5,380 nt of DNA, taken from positions 1-5,380 of the forward strand of contig CAUDDU010000080.1 of the NCBI GenBank assembly GCA_958448375.1, in the 5' to 3' direction. Origin of the DNA: an uncultured Collinsella sp. (GTDB taxonomy: Bacteria; Actinomycetota; Coriobacteriia; Coriobacteriales; Coriobacteriaceae). Both the position numbers and the translations under genes were made by a program. Each line of letters opens with the position of its first letter. Within the stretch, counting starts at the first letter, position 1. Shown one piece after another: positions 1-5,325 of this stretch. The notes under the pieces were generated by a model, which was not told where the DNA came from, did not search any database, and saw nothing but the letters and a program-made list of their open reading frames with translations.

Positions 1-375
1 CTTAATGACGGGCGCCCAGGTGAGATACGGCAGGCTCTCGAGCTTCCAGCCCTTGATGGAGATGCCGTCGGCAAGGAACGGCTTGCGCTTGGTGTCGTAG
101 GGCGGACGCGCCAGGCCATCGGGTATGTCGGCCGGCAGCATCTCGCCGTCCTCGGTCACCGAATACCAGCCCAGCTTTTTATCGAACAGCACGCTGTCGC
201 AAAAATCGGGCGCCAGGATGTGACCGGCAAGACCGATCGTCACGCACTCCTCGCCCTTCCACTCAAAACGGTAGATGGCGGTGTTGTACACCTTGTCCTT
301 TTTGGGCTTGCCCGTGGACAGACGCTCGGCGATCTGACGCGCGGCGTCGTTTTTCTCGGCGATGATGAGCTTCAA
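1..375 (-). CDS. Type IA DNA topoisomerase I, archaeal-style, N-terminal part (cut by window edge)
   Basis: The 125 codons from a TTG at 375-373 are open to the window edge, so only the N-terminus is present. The protein begins MKLIIAEKNDAARQIAERLS, the first strand and helix of a Toprim domain. Glu7 sits where type IA topoisomerases carry the catalytic Toprim glutamate. The later GLAGHILAPDF stretch (about residues 48-58) matches the GLxGHxxxxDF element of archaeal-type topoisomerase I and its bacterial homologues. The enzyme would relax negative supercoils by transient single-strand cleavage; the DxD motif and active-site tyrosine lie outside the window. The start is chosen because AGGAG (382-386) lies 6 nt upstream and the family-typical KLII strand follows at once; no ATG fits. 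It lies 54 bp after hypB on the same strand and could be read through from it. Topoisomerase III is less likely but cannot be excluded from this fragment. Confidence 0.82.
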   Translation of the reverse strand, partial: MKLIIAEKNDAARQIAERLSTGKPKKDKVYNTAIYRFEWKGEECVTIGLAGHILAPDFCDSVLFDKKLGWYSVTEDGEMLPADIPDGLARPPYDTKRKPFLADGISIKGWKLESLPYLTWAPVIK

Positions 376-429
376 AAGAGGCTCCTATCTCGTATCTCTG
401 CGGCTACGCCCGCCCGTATGGCGGCCGAC
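376..429 (-). promoter_or_regulatory. hypB-topoisomerase spacer with ribosome binding site for a TTG start
   Basis: This 54-bp leader holds AGGAG at 382-386, placed 6 nt before the TTG at 375. That placement decides the topoisomerase start. A small GC hairpin (CCGCC-ATACG-GGCGG on the minus strand) lies just after the hypB stop. It has no U-tract, so it is not a convincing intrinsic terminator and readthrough from hypB is plausible. Confidence 0.6.
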
Positions 430-1113
430 TTACGCCCTTGCTTGCTCAATCTGCCCGATGAGCCAATCGCACCAGGCATCCATGCCCTCACCCTTGCGCG
501 CGCTCACGGCAAACCGCGGCGCCTGCGGATTGAGGTCATCGAGTGTCTTAGTATACCTATCCATGTCAAAATCGAAAGCCGGGGCCACGTCGACCTTGTT
601 GAGCAGCTGTGCGCCGGCGTGCTGGAAGATACCCGGGTATTTGATGGGCTTGTCGTCGCCCTCGGGCACCGAGAGAATCATGATGGACAGGTTCTCGCCC
701 AGGTCAAAGTCGACCGGGCAGACCAAGTTGCCCACGTTTTCGATAAAGATGACATCGATGTTTTGAAGGCCCACCGCCTGGTCGAACGCGTCAACGGCCT
801 CCATGATCATGTTGCCTTCGAGGTGGCACAGGCCGCCCGTGTTGATCTGGATGGCGGGCATGCCGGCTTCCTTCATGGTGATGGCATCGACATCCGAGGC
901 GATATCGCCCTCGATGACGGCGCAACGCAGGCCCGCCTTGTCGCGCAGACGCTCGTTGGTGCCTAGAATCGTGGTGGTCTTGCCCGAACCGGGGCTCGAC
1001 AGCACATTGATCACATAGGTGTTTGTCTCATGAAATCGCTGACGCAACTGATCTGCCAGGCGCTCGTTGCGCGACAGAATCGGCGACGCGATATCAATTG
1101 TTTTCTCGGCCAT
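430..1113 (-). CDS. hypB: Hydrogenase nickel-incorporation GTPase HypB
   Basis: This 227-aa SIMIBI-class GTPase works in the cytoplasm with HypA to deliver Ni(II) into the large subunit of [NiFe]-hydrogenase, using GTP hydrolysis. The P-loop SSPGSGKTT is at residues 39-47, the EGDIASDVDA switch region at 68-77, and the guanine-specificity NKVD at 172-175. The G-domain metal site is visible as Cys96-His97 (CHLE) and Cys132 (VGNLVCPVDFD). The N-terminal CxxCGC nickel motif of E. coli HypB and the His-rich stretch of some other homologues are both absent, so this is the short form. The start is ATG 1113, because AAGGAG (1122-1127) lies 8 nt upstream; a GTG at 1122 in the same frame overlaps that site and is rejected. 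It follows hypA in the same direction but is separated from it by a palindromic repeat. Family assignment is secure. Confidence 0.95.
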   Translation of the reverse strand: MAEKTIDIASPILSRNERLADQLRQRFHETNTYVINVLSSPGSGKTTTILGTNERLRDKAGLRCAVIEGDIASDVDAITMKEAGMPAIQINTGGLCHLEGNMIMEAVDAFDQAVGLQNIDVIFIENVGNLVCPVDFDLGENLSIMILSVPEGDDKPIKYPGIFQHAGAQLLNKVDVAPAFDFDMDRYTKTLDDLNPQAPRFAVSARKGEGMDAWCDWLIGQIEQARA

Positions 1114-1133
1114 ACTCGGCACTCCTTACTTCT

Positions 1134-1269
1134 GCCATCTGGGGACGGGGTAGAAATGGTAGATTTCGTCGTTGACACTTGCCATTTTGCCTGCTTGCAC
1201 ACGTTGGAACGGAATGTCAAGCCGCATGGCGTATCTATTTCTACCATTTATACCCCGTCCCTAAATGGC
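1134..1269. repeat. 136-bp imperfect palindromic element between hypA and hypB (REP/BIME or MITE-like)
   Basis: The left arm (1134-1166) and the reverse complement of the right arm (1237-1269) agree at 28 of 33 positions. Both contain GGGACGGGGTA followed by AAATGGTAGA. An inner pair, TTGACA (1172-1177) and TGTCAA (1215-1220), extends the symmetry, with about 37 bp between. The element fills nearly all of the 163-bp hypA-hypB gap, ending 7 bp from the hypA stop and just outside the hypB ribosome binding site. No ORF or U-tract is evident. Transcribed, it could fold into a long hairpin inside the operon message. I infer a small non-autonomous palindrome of the type mobilised by REP-associated Y1 transposases; an RNA stability or attenuation structure is the alternative. 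Confidence 0.75.
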
Positions 1270-1276
1270 TGGCGGG

Positions 1277-1633
1277 CTAATCGTCGGGGGTTTCGATTTC
1301 GATACTTGCGATGTCGAGCTCGCGGCCGTGCAGCAGGCGCACGTTGGCGCCGCCACATTGGGGGCAGCGGCAATGGAAACGGTCGTGATCGAAGACCTCG
1401 CCGCAGTCCAGGCACTCGCTTTGTGGATGGACTTCCTCCACGGCAAGCTCGCAGCCTTGCGTGAGTGGATCCTCATCGCGAAACGTCTCCCAGGCAAAGT
1501 CGAGCGCCTCGCGCACGACCTCGGTCATATCCCCGATACGCAGCGTTACCAAAACGGCGCGCGAGGCGCCCGCCCCACGCGCCGCGCGAATCACCGTATC
1601 GAGTATGCCGTTGACAATGCCAACCTCGTGCAT
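1277..1633 (-). CDS. hypA: Hydrogenase nickel metallochaperone HypA
   Basis: This 118-aa protein has the usual HypA length. It carries nickel to the [NiFe]-hydrogenase large-subunit precursor, together with HypB. The N-terminus is Met-His-Glu, and His2 is the conserved Ni(II) ligand of the family. The zinc-finger domain has two CxxC pairs, Cys74-Cys77 and Cys90-Cys93, with an extra Cys88. The C-terminal GRELDIASIEIE (about 103-114) matches the family's closing strand. The ATG start at 1633 is fixed because His2 must follow it. Its ribosome binding site GAGGAG (1643-1648) lies inside the last codons of tatC, and only 6 bp separate the tatC stop from the hypA start. Translation is therefore probably coupled to tatC. 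HybF-type paralogues share these motifs, but with hypB next door the HypA name is well supported. Confidence 0.95.
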   Translation of the reverse strand: MHEVGIVNGILDTVIRAARGAGASRAVLVTLRIGDMTEVVREALDFAWETFRDEDPLTQGCELAVEEVHPQSECLDCGEVFDHDRFHCRCPQCGGANVRLLHGRELDIASIEIETPDD

Positions 1634-1639
1634 ACCGAT

Positions 1640-2431
1640 TTACTCCTCGTCGCCCTCGTCGTCCGAGAACAGGTCCAGACGACTCACGAACAAGCCCTCC
1701 TTGCCCTCGCGCGCGGTAATGACCACACGGGCGATGGCAAGCGAAATCTCGTAGAGCGAGAGCAGGGCGCCATACATGAGGCCCAGCGTAACGGGCGAGC
1801 CGTCGGGCGTGATCACGGCCGAACCCACAAGCAGGCCAACGTATACATAACGCCAGGCACCGCGGAAAGCAGCGTAGGACACGATGTGGAAGACGGACAG
1901 GTAGAAGATGATGAGCGGCAGCTCAAACGCCACACCAAAGCCGATCATAAAGAGCAGCTCCATGTTGACGTAGTTCTCCAAATCGGGCAGCGCCGTGGCG
2001 ACTGCTGAGGTTTCGCCGATGAGCCACTCAAAGCCCGCGGGAATGATGATGAAGTAGCAAAAGATTGCGCCCAGGAAGAACAGCACCGTCGAGGCGAGCA
2101 CCGTGGGCACGACCCACTTGCGCTCGTTGGGGCGAAGCGCCGGCAGGAAAAACGCCAAGATCTGCCAGATGATCATGGGCGTGCACATGACAACGGCCAT
2201 CTTGATGGCCAGCGAAAAGCGCAGGCCAAAGCCGCCGAGCGTGGTAGTGATGTAGAACTTACCGTCCGGCACAAAGGAGCGGATGGGGTCTTCCAGGATA
2301 TCGAGTACCACGGGCGTGGCGAAATACAGCACGATAGCAGCGGCAAACACCGACACGACCACGATGGTCAGGCGGCGACGAAGCTCTCCCAGGTGATCGA
2401 AGAGCGGCATTCGCGCAGGTCCGATAGGCAT
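1640..2431 (-). CDS. tatC: Twin-arginine translocase subunit TatC
   Basis: This 263-aa integral membrane protein recognises twin-arginine signal peptides and recruits TatA to export folded proteins. Six hydrophobic segments are visible at about residues 21-40, 72-97, 111-135, 158-180, 195-207 and 214-237. Family signatures include MPLFDHLGELRRRL (8-21) at the N-terminus, LRPNER with Glu103 (99-104) in the first cytoplasmic loop region, FELP with Glu170 (169-172), and the RYVYVGLLVGSAVITPDGSP stretch (194-213). The C-terminus is a short acidic tail (SDDEGDEE) that also encodes the ribosome binding site of hypA. The ATG shares its A with the TAA of the upstream tatA/B gene (TAATG), with GGGAGG (2441-2446) 9 nt before it. 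This indicates translational coupling. Length and motif order are ordinary for the family, and the gene looks intact. Confidence 0.97.
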   Translation of the reverse strand: MPIGPARMPLFDHLGELRRRLTIVVVSVFAAAIVLYFATPVVLDILEDPIRSFVPDGKFYITTTLGGFGLRFSLAIKMAVVMCTPMIIWQILAFFLPALRPNERKWVVPTVLASTVLFFLGAIFCYFIIIPAGFEWLIGETSAVATALPDLENYVNMELLFMIGFGVAFELPLIIFYLSVFHIVSYAAFRGAWRYVYVGLLVGSAVITPDGSPVTLGLMYGALLSLYEISLAIARVVITAREGKEGLFVSRLDLFSDDEGDEE

Positions 2432-3012
2432 TACTCATCGCCTCCCTTCGGGGCGTCGGCGGCAGCGGCGTCGTCCTCGGCCTCGAGCTCGCGAGCGAGC
2501 TGGTCGACGACGGCCTTGCGCTTGCGGGGACGACGGGCGTAGAGATCGGCCGTCGTGGGCTCTGCCGGCTCGGGCTCCGGCTCTGCAGCAGGCTCAGGCT
2601 CGACGACAGGCTCGGCGGCAGCGACAGGCTCGGCGCCCTCGGCCTCGGACTCCTCAGCAGCACCCTCGCCCTCAGCAGCACCCTCGCTTGCGGCCTTCTC
2701 GGCAGCAAGACGGGCACGACGCTCGGCAAAGGTCTCCTTCTTGGCGGGCACTGCCGTCTCGGCAGCATCCTCGTCCGCATCGGAATCGTCATCGACAGCA
2801 GCCTTCTTGGGCTTGACCGGGGCCGACGCGGCCTCGCTTACCGGATCGATGATCTCGGACTGAACAACAGCCGTCATTTTTTCCTGCGTCTCGCGGAACT
2901 GACGGATAGCACGGCCGATCGTGCGGCCCATCTGTGGGAGCTTATCCGGGCCAAACAGCAAAAAGCCGAAGACCACGATGATCGCGAGCTCACCCTCTCC
3001 AATACCAAACAC
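2431..3012 (-). CDS. TatA/TatB-family twin-arginine translocase subunit with long acidic tail
   Basis: This 193-aa protein has one N-terminal membrane helix (about residues 7-20), the FGP hinge at 20-22, and an amphipathic helix (about 24-50). That is the TatA/B fold which forms the Tat translocation pore. Glu8 is a TatB-like trait, whereas the FGPDKLP hinge is common in Gram-positive TatA, so the sequence does not settle A versus B. The tail from about residue 55 is very rich in Ala, Glu and Pro, with EPEPAAEPEPEPAEP near 138-152, and ends with a basic patch RRPRKRK (160-166) and an acidic end. TatA is usually about 60-90 aa, so the tail is unusually long. The GTG at 3012 is chosen because GGAGG (3018-3022) lies 5 nt upstream and MFGIGEGEL is the expected beginning. 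An ATG at 3016 is out of frame. Confidence 0.9.
   Translation of the reverse strand: MFGIGEGELAIIVVFGFLLFGPDKLPQMGRTIGRAIRQFRETQEKMTAVVQSEIIDPVSEAASAPVKPKKAAVDDDSDADEDAAETAVPAKKETFAERRARLAAEKAASEGAAEGEGAAEESEAEGAEPVAAAEPVVEPEPAAEPEPEPAEPTTADLYARRPRKRKAVVDQLARELEAEDDAAAADAPKGGDE
2652..2687. repeat. Two exact 18-bp tandem copies inside the TatA/B tail
   Basis: Bases 2652-2669 and 2670-2687 are identical (CCTCAGCAGCACCCTCGC). On the coding strand they give the six-residue repeat EGAAEG/EGAAEE at about residues 110-121 of the tail. Because the unit is a multiple of three, changes in copy number would alter tail length without a frameshift. Confidence 0.85.
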
Positions 3013-3165
3013 ACATACCTCCAAGGCTCGATGTGAGTCGAGCCCGCACCGCGCCATTCGGCCGGAACTCGTCTATTCATTCGGTCAAGTATAGCGCCCG
3101 GACGCCAAAACGTCCGAGCGCATCACAAACATATGCCAAACGGCACGCCCTTTTGGGGGCAAAGA
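3013..3165 (-). promoter_or_regulatory. Intergenic region upstream of the tat operon: hairpin and candidate promoter
   Basis: Two signals stand out on the minus strand. TATACT at 3088-3093 fits five of six bases of a sigma-A -10 box, but the -35 position (CGGACG, 17 bp away) is poor. Immediately upstream is an 11-bp-stem inverted repeat (3094-3104 and 3111-3121) with one G-U pair in the minus-strand RNA and a 6-nt loop UUUUGG. It has no U-tract after it. It could weakly end transcription from the STAS gene, or be an operator over the -35 and spacer of the tat promoter. The tatA/B ribosome binding site GGAGG is at 3018-3022. Confidence 0.4.
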
Positions 3166-3480
3166 TTATGCAGCGGTGATCGAAATCTCCTGGTCGACAC
3201 CCAACAGCTGAACCACGCGCATCACCGGAGGCTGCACATTGGTGCAGCTAAAGCGCTTGCCGTGGTCGACCGCGTGGTGCGCGGCGCCCACGAGCACGCC
3301 AATGCCCGTCGAATCGATGTAGCTCACCTGGGCAAAATCGAGCTCAACGGCCTCAGTGGGCTGCTCGAGCGCCAGGTCGATGGCATTGCGCAGGCTATCG
3401 GCGTTAGAGATATCGATCTCGCCGGCCACCTTAATGGTGTAGAGCTCTGGCGTGGGGTTGGTGGAAATACCCAAATCCAT
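3166..3480 (-). CDS. STAS-domain anti-sigma-factor antagonist (SpoIIAA/RsbV-like)
   Basis: This 104-aa protein is one STAS domain. The hallmark is SYIDSTGIGVL (53-63), where Ser57 is the equivalent of the phosphorylated serine in SpoIIAA and RsbV. In that family the unphosphorylated form binds an anti-sigma kinase and frees a sigma factor, and phosphorylation switches it off. The VAGEIDISNADSLRNAI stretch (18-34) matches the first strand-helix unit. ATG 3480 has AAGGAG (3488-3493) 7 nt upstream. No kinase, phosphatase or sigma-factor gene is next to it, so the partner must be elsewhere and the target process is unknown. It sits 66 bp after the aminotransferase stop in the same direction. A weak -10-like TACTAT in that gap leaves open whether it has its own promoter. 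Confidence 0.92.
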   Translation of the reverse strand: MDLGISTNPTPELYTIKVAGEIDISNADSLRNAIDLALEQPTEAVELDFAQVSYIDSTGIGVLVGAAHHAVDHGKRFSCTNVQPPVMRVVQLLGVDQEISITAA

Positions 3481-3546
3481 GTATACGCTCCTTTACGTAT
3501 CGAAAGTGCGGATAGTACTGGGCGCGGACTTGCGGGGCCCTACGCG

Positions 3547-4851
3547 TTAGGCGCGCTCGGCACGCGCAAGCTCGGCAGCGACAAGCTTAACGGCCAGCAC
3601 CAGCACATCAAGCGCGGCCTCCAGGTCCTCGACCGTAGGATAGCTCGGCGCGATGCGGATGTTGGTGTCGCGCGGGTCCTTGCCATAGGGCCAGGTAGCA
3701 CCGGCCGGCGTGAGCTTGACGCCCAGGTCGGCGCAAAGCGCGGCGACCTTTTGGGCCGAGCCCTCGGGACCATCGAAGCTTACAAAGTAGCCGCCGCGGG
3801 GGTGCGTCCAGGTGGCGCAGCCCGTGTCGCCCAAGCCCTCGGTGAGCTTGCGCTCGACGGCCTCAAAGCGCGGACGCAGAAACTCGGCATGCTTTTTCAT
3901 GTGCTCCTTGACCGCCTCGATGGTGGGAAGGAAGCGCACGTGACGCAGCTGGTTGAGCTTGTCGGCGCTGATGAGGCCGGCCTTCAGGCGCTTGGAGAAC
4001 TCAGCGATGACCGCGGGGCTCGCGCCGATAAAGCCGATGCCGGCGCCCGGGAAGGTAATCTTGGACGTCGAGGCGAATGCCACCACGCGATCCTCGGTGC
4101 CCGCCGCGCGGGCAAGATCGAAGATGTTGGCGAGCTCGTCGGTCTCGTCGTACAGGTCGTGCACGCAGTAGGCGTTGTCCCAGAAGATGCGGAAATCGAG
4201 CGCGGCCGTGGGCATCTCGACCAGGCGACGCACGGTGTCCTCGCTAAAGGTGATGCCCGTGGGGTTGGAATACTTGGGCACGCACCAGATGCCCTTAATG
4301 GAGTCGTCGGCGGCAACCAGGCGCTCGATCTCGTCCATGTCAGGGCCGTTGTCGGTCATCGCGACGGGGACGTTCTCGATACCCAGATCGGCGGTGATGC
4401 CAAAGTGGCGGTCGTAGCCGGGAACAGGGCACAGGAACTTGACCTTCTTGCCGTCATGCGCGGCCTCGTAAGCCTCCCAAGGCTCGCTGCCGCACGAGCC
4501 GCAGCGCCAGAACATACCGGCGATATCGTGCTCAATCAGCAGGCTCGACGAACCCAGCACGAGCGTCTGCTCGGGGGGGCAGCCCAAGAACTCCCCTGCC
4601 AGCTTGCGTGCCGAGGGAATACCCTCAAAGCAGCCGTAGTTGGAACAATCGACGTTGCCGTCGTGCAGATCGGCATCGGCATTGAGGATATCGAGCATGG
4701 GTCGAGAGATGTCCACCTGGGAGGGCGACGGCTTGCCGCGGGCCATGTCGAGCGCCAGGCCCTTGGCCTTGACCTCGGCGACCTCGGCTTTGAGCGCCTC
4801 GATGGCGGCATCGAGTTCGGTGGTTTCCATCTTCTGGTAGATCGTCTGCAT
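3547..4851 (-). CDS. PLP-dependent aspartate aminotransferase, subgroup Ic (Aminotran_MocR-type)
   Basis: This 434-aa fold-type I aminotransferase would exchange the amino group between aspartate and 2-oxoglutarate in the cytoplasm. The family-typical blocks appear in order: ARGKPS (37-42), NYG (71-73), LGSSSLLI (99-106), CPVPGYDRHF (141-150), GIWCVPKYSNPTG (187-199), FWDNAY (223-228), STSKITFPGAG (261-271) and NIRIAPSYP (397-405). Inferred roles are Lys264 as the PLP Schiff-base lysine, Asp225 at the pyridine nitrogen, Asn196 near O3', and Arg399 at the substrate carboxylate. This motif set is that of the Corynebacterium-type aspartate aminotransferase rather than AspC or a true MocR regulator; no DNA-binding domain is present. 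ATG 4851 has AAAGG about 8 nt upstream. Substrate choice is by family inference, and another amino acid is possible. It looks intact and full length. Confidence 0.92.
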   Translation of the reverse strand: MQTIYQKMETTELDAAIEALKAEVAEVKAKGLALDMARGKPSPSQVDISRPMLDILNADADLHDGNVDCSNYGCFEGIPSARKLAGEFLGCPPEQTLVLGSSSLLIEHDIAGMFWRCGSCGSEPWEAYEAAHDGKKVKFLCPVPGYDRHFGITADLGIENVPVAMTDNGPDMDEIERLVAADDSIKGIWCVPKYSNPTGITFSEDTVRRLVEMPTAALDFRIFWDNAYCVHDLYDETDELANIFDLARAAGTEDRVVAFASTSKITFPGAGIGFIGASPAVIAEFSKRLKAGLISADKLNQLRHVRFLPTIEAVKEHMKKHAEFLRPRFEAVERKLTEGLGDTGCATWTHPRGGYFVSFDGPEGSAQKVAALCADLGVKLTPAGATWPYGKDPRDTNIRIAPSYPTVEDLEAALDVLVLAVKLVAAELARAERA

Positions 4852-5000
4852 GGGTGCGACCTTTCGCGAAGCGGTACGTTGCAGTTCGTCTAAGTATAGA
4901 CCGCCACCGCCGCAACGGTATGAAGCCGTGATAGATTAAGTCCATCGCAATAAATTACGAATCGCCGCGCATGCCGGCATGGGGCGCCCAAGGAGGCACT
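4852..5000. promoter_or_regulatory. Divergent promoter region between the aminotransferase gene and the small plus-strand gene
   Basis: On the minus strand, TATACT at 4893-4898 is a good -10 candidate, 41 nt before the aminotransferase ATG, but I see no good -35. The surrounding CTATACTT..GAC.GAA resembles the box upstream of tatA/B. On the plus strand, GTGATA (4928-4933), a 17-bp spacer and TAAATT (4951-4956) each match four of six consensus bases, so this is a weak candidate promoter. The strong ribosome binding site AAGGAGG (4990-4996) serves the ATG at 5001. Local A/T content rises around 4930-4960, as expected for a promoter. Confidence 0.4.
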
Positions 5001-5255
5001 ATGGAGTACGGATCGTTCCAAGCCGAGGAATTCGGCGACCTACAGCGCCTGGTCGATGGGCTGTTTTACGACCGCCACGCCATCGACCGCCTGGATCTGA
5101 TCGTACAGGCAGAAATCTTGGACCTGGCGCCCGACCTCATGGAAATCGTGAACCTTTTGCCGCCCGGCTACTACGACCGCCAGTCACTTTGCGACCAGCT
5201 CAACTCCGCCTTGGCCGCCCACGGCTGGGGCGCCGTCTACGGCACCGTGGAATAG
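5001..5255 (+). CDS. Small acidic protein of unknown function (84 aa)
   Basis: I do not recognise this family. The protein is 84 aa, acidic and leucine-rich, with no signal peptide, membrane segment or metal motif. It looks mostly helical: an N-terminal EEFGDLQRLVDGLFYDRHAIDRLDLIVQAEIL stretch (9-40), then LMEIVNLLPPGYYDRQSLCDQLNSALAAHGWG (46-77), ending in a short likely strand, AVYGTVE. The PPGYYDRQSLCDQLN segment is compact and could be an interaction surface, but this is speculation. ATG 5001 is preferred over an in-frame ATG at 4971 because AAGGAGG (4990-4996) sits 4 nt before it. Codon use matches the neighbours, and a strong terminator follows 32 bp downstream. It is therefore likely a real single-gene unit, transcribed away from the aminotransferase gene. 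Confidence 0.75.
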   Translation: MEYGSFQAEEFGDLQRLVDGLFYDRHAIDRLDLIVQAEILDLAPDLMEIVNLLPPGYYDRQSLCDQLNSALAAHGWGAVYGTVE

Positions 5256-5261
5256 CCCTAG

Positions 5262-5287
5262 TCATTGGGGACGTAGCCAAATAAATG
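5262..5287. repeat. Possible REP-like relic (TCATTGGGGACGTAG ... AATGA)
   Basis: Between the small gene and the terminator there is a GGGGACG core flanked by TCATT (5262-5266) and, about 15 bp further on, AATGA. The core also occurs in the left arm of the palindrome at 1134-1269 (TGGGGACG). The arms are short and the match covers only a few bases, so this could be chance. Confidence 0.3.
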
Positions 5288-5325
5288 AAACGCCGTTTGT
5301 GACAGTACTCACAAACGGCGTTTTT
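5288..5325 (+). terminator. Strong rho-independent terminator, possibly bidirectional
   Basis: A perfect 15-bp stem (5288-5302 with 5309-5323, core AACGCCGTTTGTGA) closes a 6-nt loop CAGTAC and runs into TTTTT at 5321-5325. It ends the small plus-strand gene. On the other strand the stem is followed by TTTCATTTATTT, which is T-rich enough to stop a converging minus-strand transcript entering from the right. Confidence 0.93.

Noticed and set aside
220..966. 248-codon open frame on the plus strand
   Set aside because: It is antisense to hypB and the topoisomerase start, crosses a gene boundary and shows no family motif or ribosome binding site.
1114..1122. Upstream GTG start for HypB at 1122
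   Set aside because: It overlaps the AGGAG that serves ATG 1113 and adds only three residues not expected in the family.
1172..1200. TTGACA at 1172 as a plus-strand promoter
   Set aside because: No -10 box follows at 16-18 bp (TTGCAC at 17 bp), and no plus-strand gene lies downstream. It is better explained as part of the palindrome.
1265..2008. 247-codon open frame on the plus strand
   Set aside because: It is a mirror of hypA and tatC. The translation is rich in His, Gln, Arg and Asp with no domain, typical of a shadow frame.
2555..2863. CRISPR-like or Gly/Ser-repeat ORF on the plus strand
   Set aside because: The repeats are the codon repeats of the TatA/B tail read backwards. Spacing is irregular and there are no unique spacers.
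3013..3057. Upstream in-frame start for the TatA/B protein
   Set aside because: It would add 15 residues of non-family sequence before MFGIGEGEL, and the GGAGG site lies between it and the GTG at 3012.
3133..4893. 586-codon open frame on the plus strand
   Set aside because: It lies antisense to the aminotransferase and STAS genes, which have full family motifs. Its translation is low in hydrophobic order, lacks recognisable domains and has no ribosome binding site. Long antisense frames are expected in high-GC coding DNA.
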